Of a stretch of DNA of 54,383 nucleotides, positions 53,235 to 54,383 are shown in pieces. The notes beneath the pieces were generated by a model. That model saw only the letters and a program-made list of their open reading frames with translations. It searched no databases and was not told the DNA's origin. Every line of letters begins with the position of its first letter. Positions within the stretch are counted from its first letter, which is position 1. The position numbers and the translations under genes are program-made. This stretch comes from a virus: positions 1 to 54,383 of IMG/VR virus record IMGVR_UViG_3300032282_004873; one strand, 5' to 3'.

Positions 53235-53645
53235 ATGCTTGTTAAAGACTATCAAAAATTTATCAATCTCTCAAAGCTCCTAAATACCAGCTTTGGTTCA
53301 GATACCAGCAACTATAATCGTGTTTATCAAACTCAATCAGTTAAGTTTGATTTGTTAGATGATGGTGCCCTTAAAATCCGTTATCTTTGTATTGTGAACT
53401 TTGGTTCCGATACAATGATGCGTGAACTTATGCGCCGTTATAGAGATGAAGCAACAAGCTTTATTGAAGCCGCACTCAAACAAGTTAAAGAACAATACGC
53501 CGAAAAATATCCAGGTCAACCAGTTCCAAACTTTACTCTTCAAGAAGAAAGCTGCAACGAAGATATAGAATATATTTCATATTACAACTATACTGGTAAT
53601 CGTAAGGCATATTATCGTTTTGGATGCCTTGTAGAAGTTGACTGA
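53235..53645 (+). CDS. Unknown phage protein upstream of the terminase
   Basis: A 136-residue protein. The start is ATG 53235, with AGAGG upstream; the frame extends further upstream into the preceding gene but without such a site. The sequence (YQKFINLSKLLNTSFGSDTS; IRYLCIVNFGSDTMMRELMR; YISYYNYTGNRKAYYRFGCL) is alpha/beta, with a helical middle. No domain is recognised. Its stop shares a base with the terminase ATG (TGATG), so it is co-translated with it and may belong to packaging. Confidence 0.78.
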   Translation: MLVKDYQKFINLSKLLNTSFGSDTSNYNRVYQTQSVKFDLLDDGALKIRYLCIVNFGSDTMMRELMRRYRDEATSFIEAALKQVKEQYAEKYPGQPVPNFTLQEESCNEDIEYISYYNYTGNRKAYYRFGCLVEVD

Positions 53646-54383
53646 TGCCCGCTAAAAAGAATTTAACGTTAGGAACAGTTCCAAATCGTGCAGCGCAAAT
53701 GAAAGAAATCATGCGCTGTGGCACAGATGCATCTTATTTCATTTCTAAATACGTTAAAATCTCCCATCCGGTTAAAGGTCCAATCCCGTTTGAAACCTTT
53801 CCATATCAAGATAACTGCCTAAAAGCTTTCCAAAAACACCGTTTCGTCATAACAAACAAAAGCCGTCAGTTAGGTCTTTCTACCTTATCTGCGGCTTATT
53901 CTCTTTGGATGGCTTTATTCCAGCGTGAAAAGAATATTCTTGTCATCGCTACTCGTCTTGAAGTTGCAAAGAACTTCATTAAGAAGGTTAACGGAATGTA
54001 TGACAACTTGCCAAAGTGGCTTGTCATGCCTCAAATTAAAGCACGTTCTGTTAGATACCTTGAGTTCTCTAATGGTTCAAAGGTTCAAGCTGTTCCTACT
54101 GGCACCGATGCTGGTCGTTCAGAAGCTTTGTCTTTGTTAATCATTGACGAAGCTGCCCACGTTGATGGTATTGATGAATTATGGCTTGGTTTGTGGCCTA
54201 CTCTATCTACCGGTGGTAATGCTATTCTAATTTCTTCTCCTTCTGGTGTAGGAACCTTGTTCCACAAGATTTGGGTTGGTGCTAAAGAAGGTGAAGATGG
54301 AGAAGGTAATCCAAACCCTGGTAAGGGACAAAATAACTTCTATCGCATAGAACTTCCATGGACAGTTCATCCAGAGAGAGATC
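53645..54383 (+). CDS. 17: Terminase large subunit, gp17-like (5' part, truncated by window end)
   Basis: The first 246 residues of a large terminase ATPase. KSRQLGLSTLSAAYSLWMAL (72-91) carries a Walker A-like SRQLGLST, typical of T4-type terminases. Walker B is ALSLLIIDEAAHVD (161-174) with catalytic Glu, and LISSPSGVGT (195-204) is the coupling motif. PFETFPYQDNCLKAFQKHRF (48-67) is the adenine-binding region. The nuclease domain lies beyond the window. It pumps DNA into the prohead. Reading frame is intact to the edge; there is no sign of an intein in the visible part. Confidence 0.95.
   Translation, partial: MPAKKNLTLGTVPNRAAQMKEIMRCGTDASYFISKYVKISHPVKGPIPFETFPYQDNCLKAFQKHRFVITNKSRQLGLSTLSAAYSLWMALFQREKNILVIATRLEVAKNFIKKVNGMYDNLPKWLVMPQIKARSVRYLEFSNGSKVQAVPTGTDAGRSEALSLLIIDEAAHVDGIDELWLGLWPTLSTGGNAILISSPSGVGTLFHKIWVGAKEGEDGEGNPNPGKGQNNFYRIELPWTVHPERD

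Noticed and set aside
1-54383. tRNA genes, CRISPR arrays, insertion sequences, inteins
   Set aside because: No cloverleaf with a CCA-type end, no regular spaced repeat, no transposase motif and no split conserved gene was found on reading.

Overview
The window is a contiguous, plus-strand-only, AT-rich stretch of a large T4-like (contractile-tailed) bacteriophage genome. Support comes from recognisable T4-type genes: a gp55-like late sigma factor, gp25/gp6/gp7-type baseplate wedge proteins, a gp4-like head-completion nuclease, a gp61-like primase, gp46/gp47-like recombination functions and the start of the gp17-like terminase. Genes are tightly packed, often with ATGA stop/start overlaps, and no gap exceeds about 150 bases. 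No tRNA, CRISPR array or insertion sequence was seen. The host cannot be read from the sequence; a Gram-negative, probably aquatic, bacterium is a guess from the deoxy-sugar genes and the phage type.

Layout. (1) 1-2272: end of an unknown gene, a 46-codon acidic ORF, an IMP dehydrogenase/GMP reductase family enzyme without CBS domains, a RecB/AddB-type PD-(D/E)XK nuclease with a probable Fe-S cysteine set, and a terminator-like hairpin. (2) 2273-15019: a glycan cassette. It holds an FkbM-like methyltransferase, three GT2-type glycosyltransferases, MycE-like and TylF-like sugar O-methyltransferases, an SDR epimerase, GT10- and GT11-type fucosyltransferase-like enzymes, a GDP-fucose synthase/ColC-like enzyme, a ColD-like PLP dehydratase whose catalytic Lys is replaced by His, GDP-mannose 4,6-dehydratase, and two GT4 enzymes. 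Together they could convert GDP-mannose to GDP-fucose and/or GDP-colitose, transfer these sugars and O-methylate the product. (3) 15016-18068: a membrane-anchored unknown, the late sigma factor, a possible small terminase, and a nucleotidyltransferase/ligase-like protein with a long internal insertion. (4) 18125-45555: about 27 kb of virion genes. These are an OB-fold spike/hub candidate, gp25, gp6, a gp7-like wedge carrying LamG-like lectin domains, and many large beta-rich proteins of unknown role, including LamG- and FN3-like proteins and two proteins sharing an N-terminal LD-LLT-GR module. (5) 45628-51509: DNA metabolism, with a gp4-like nuclease overlapping a RuvC-like resolvase by 124 bases, an orphan adenine methyltransferase, a primase, and a single 1076-residue polypeptide that fuses Mre11/SbcD/gp47 to Rad50/SbcC/gp46. 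(6) 51506-54383: a proline-rich unknown, small proteins, an HNH nuclease, a zinc-ribbon protein, and the 5' part of the large terminase, cut by the window edge.

The strongest points for follow-up are the apparent phage-encoded GDP-colitose branch with its set of sugar methyltransferases, the Mre11-Rad50 fusion, and the ligase-like protein placed at the head of the virion operon. All functional calls come from reading motifs by eye; no database search was possible.
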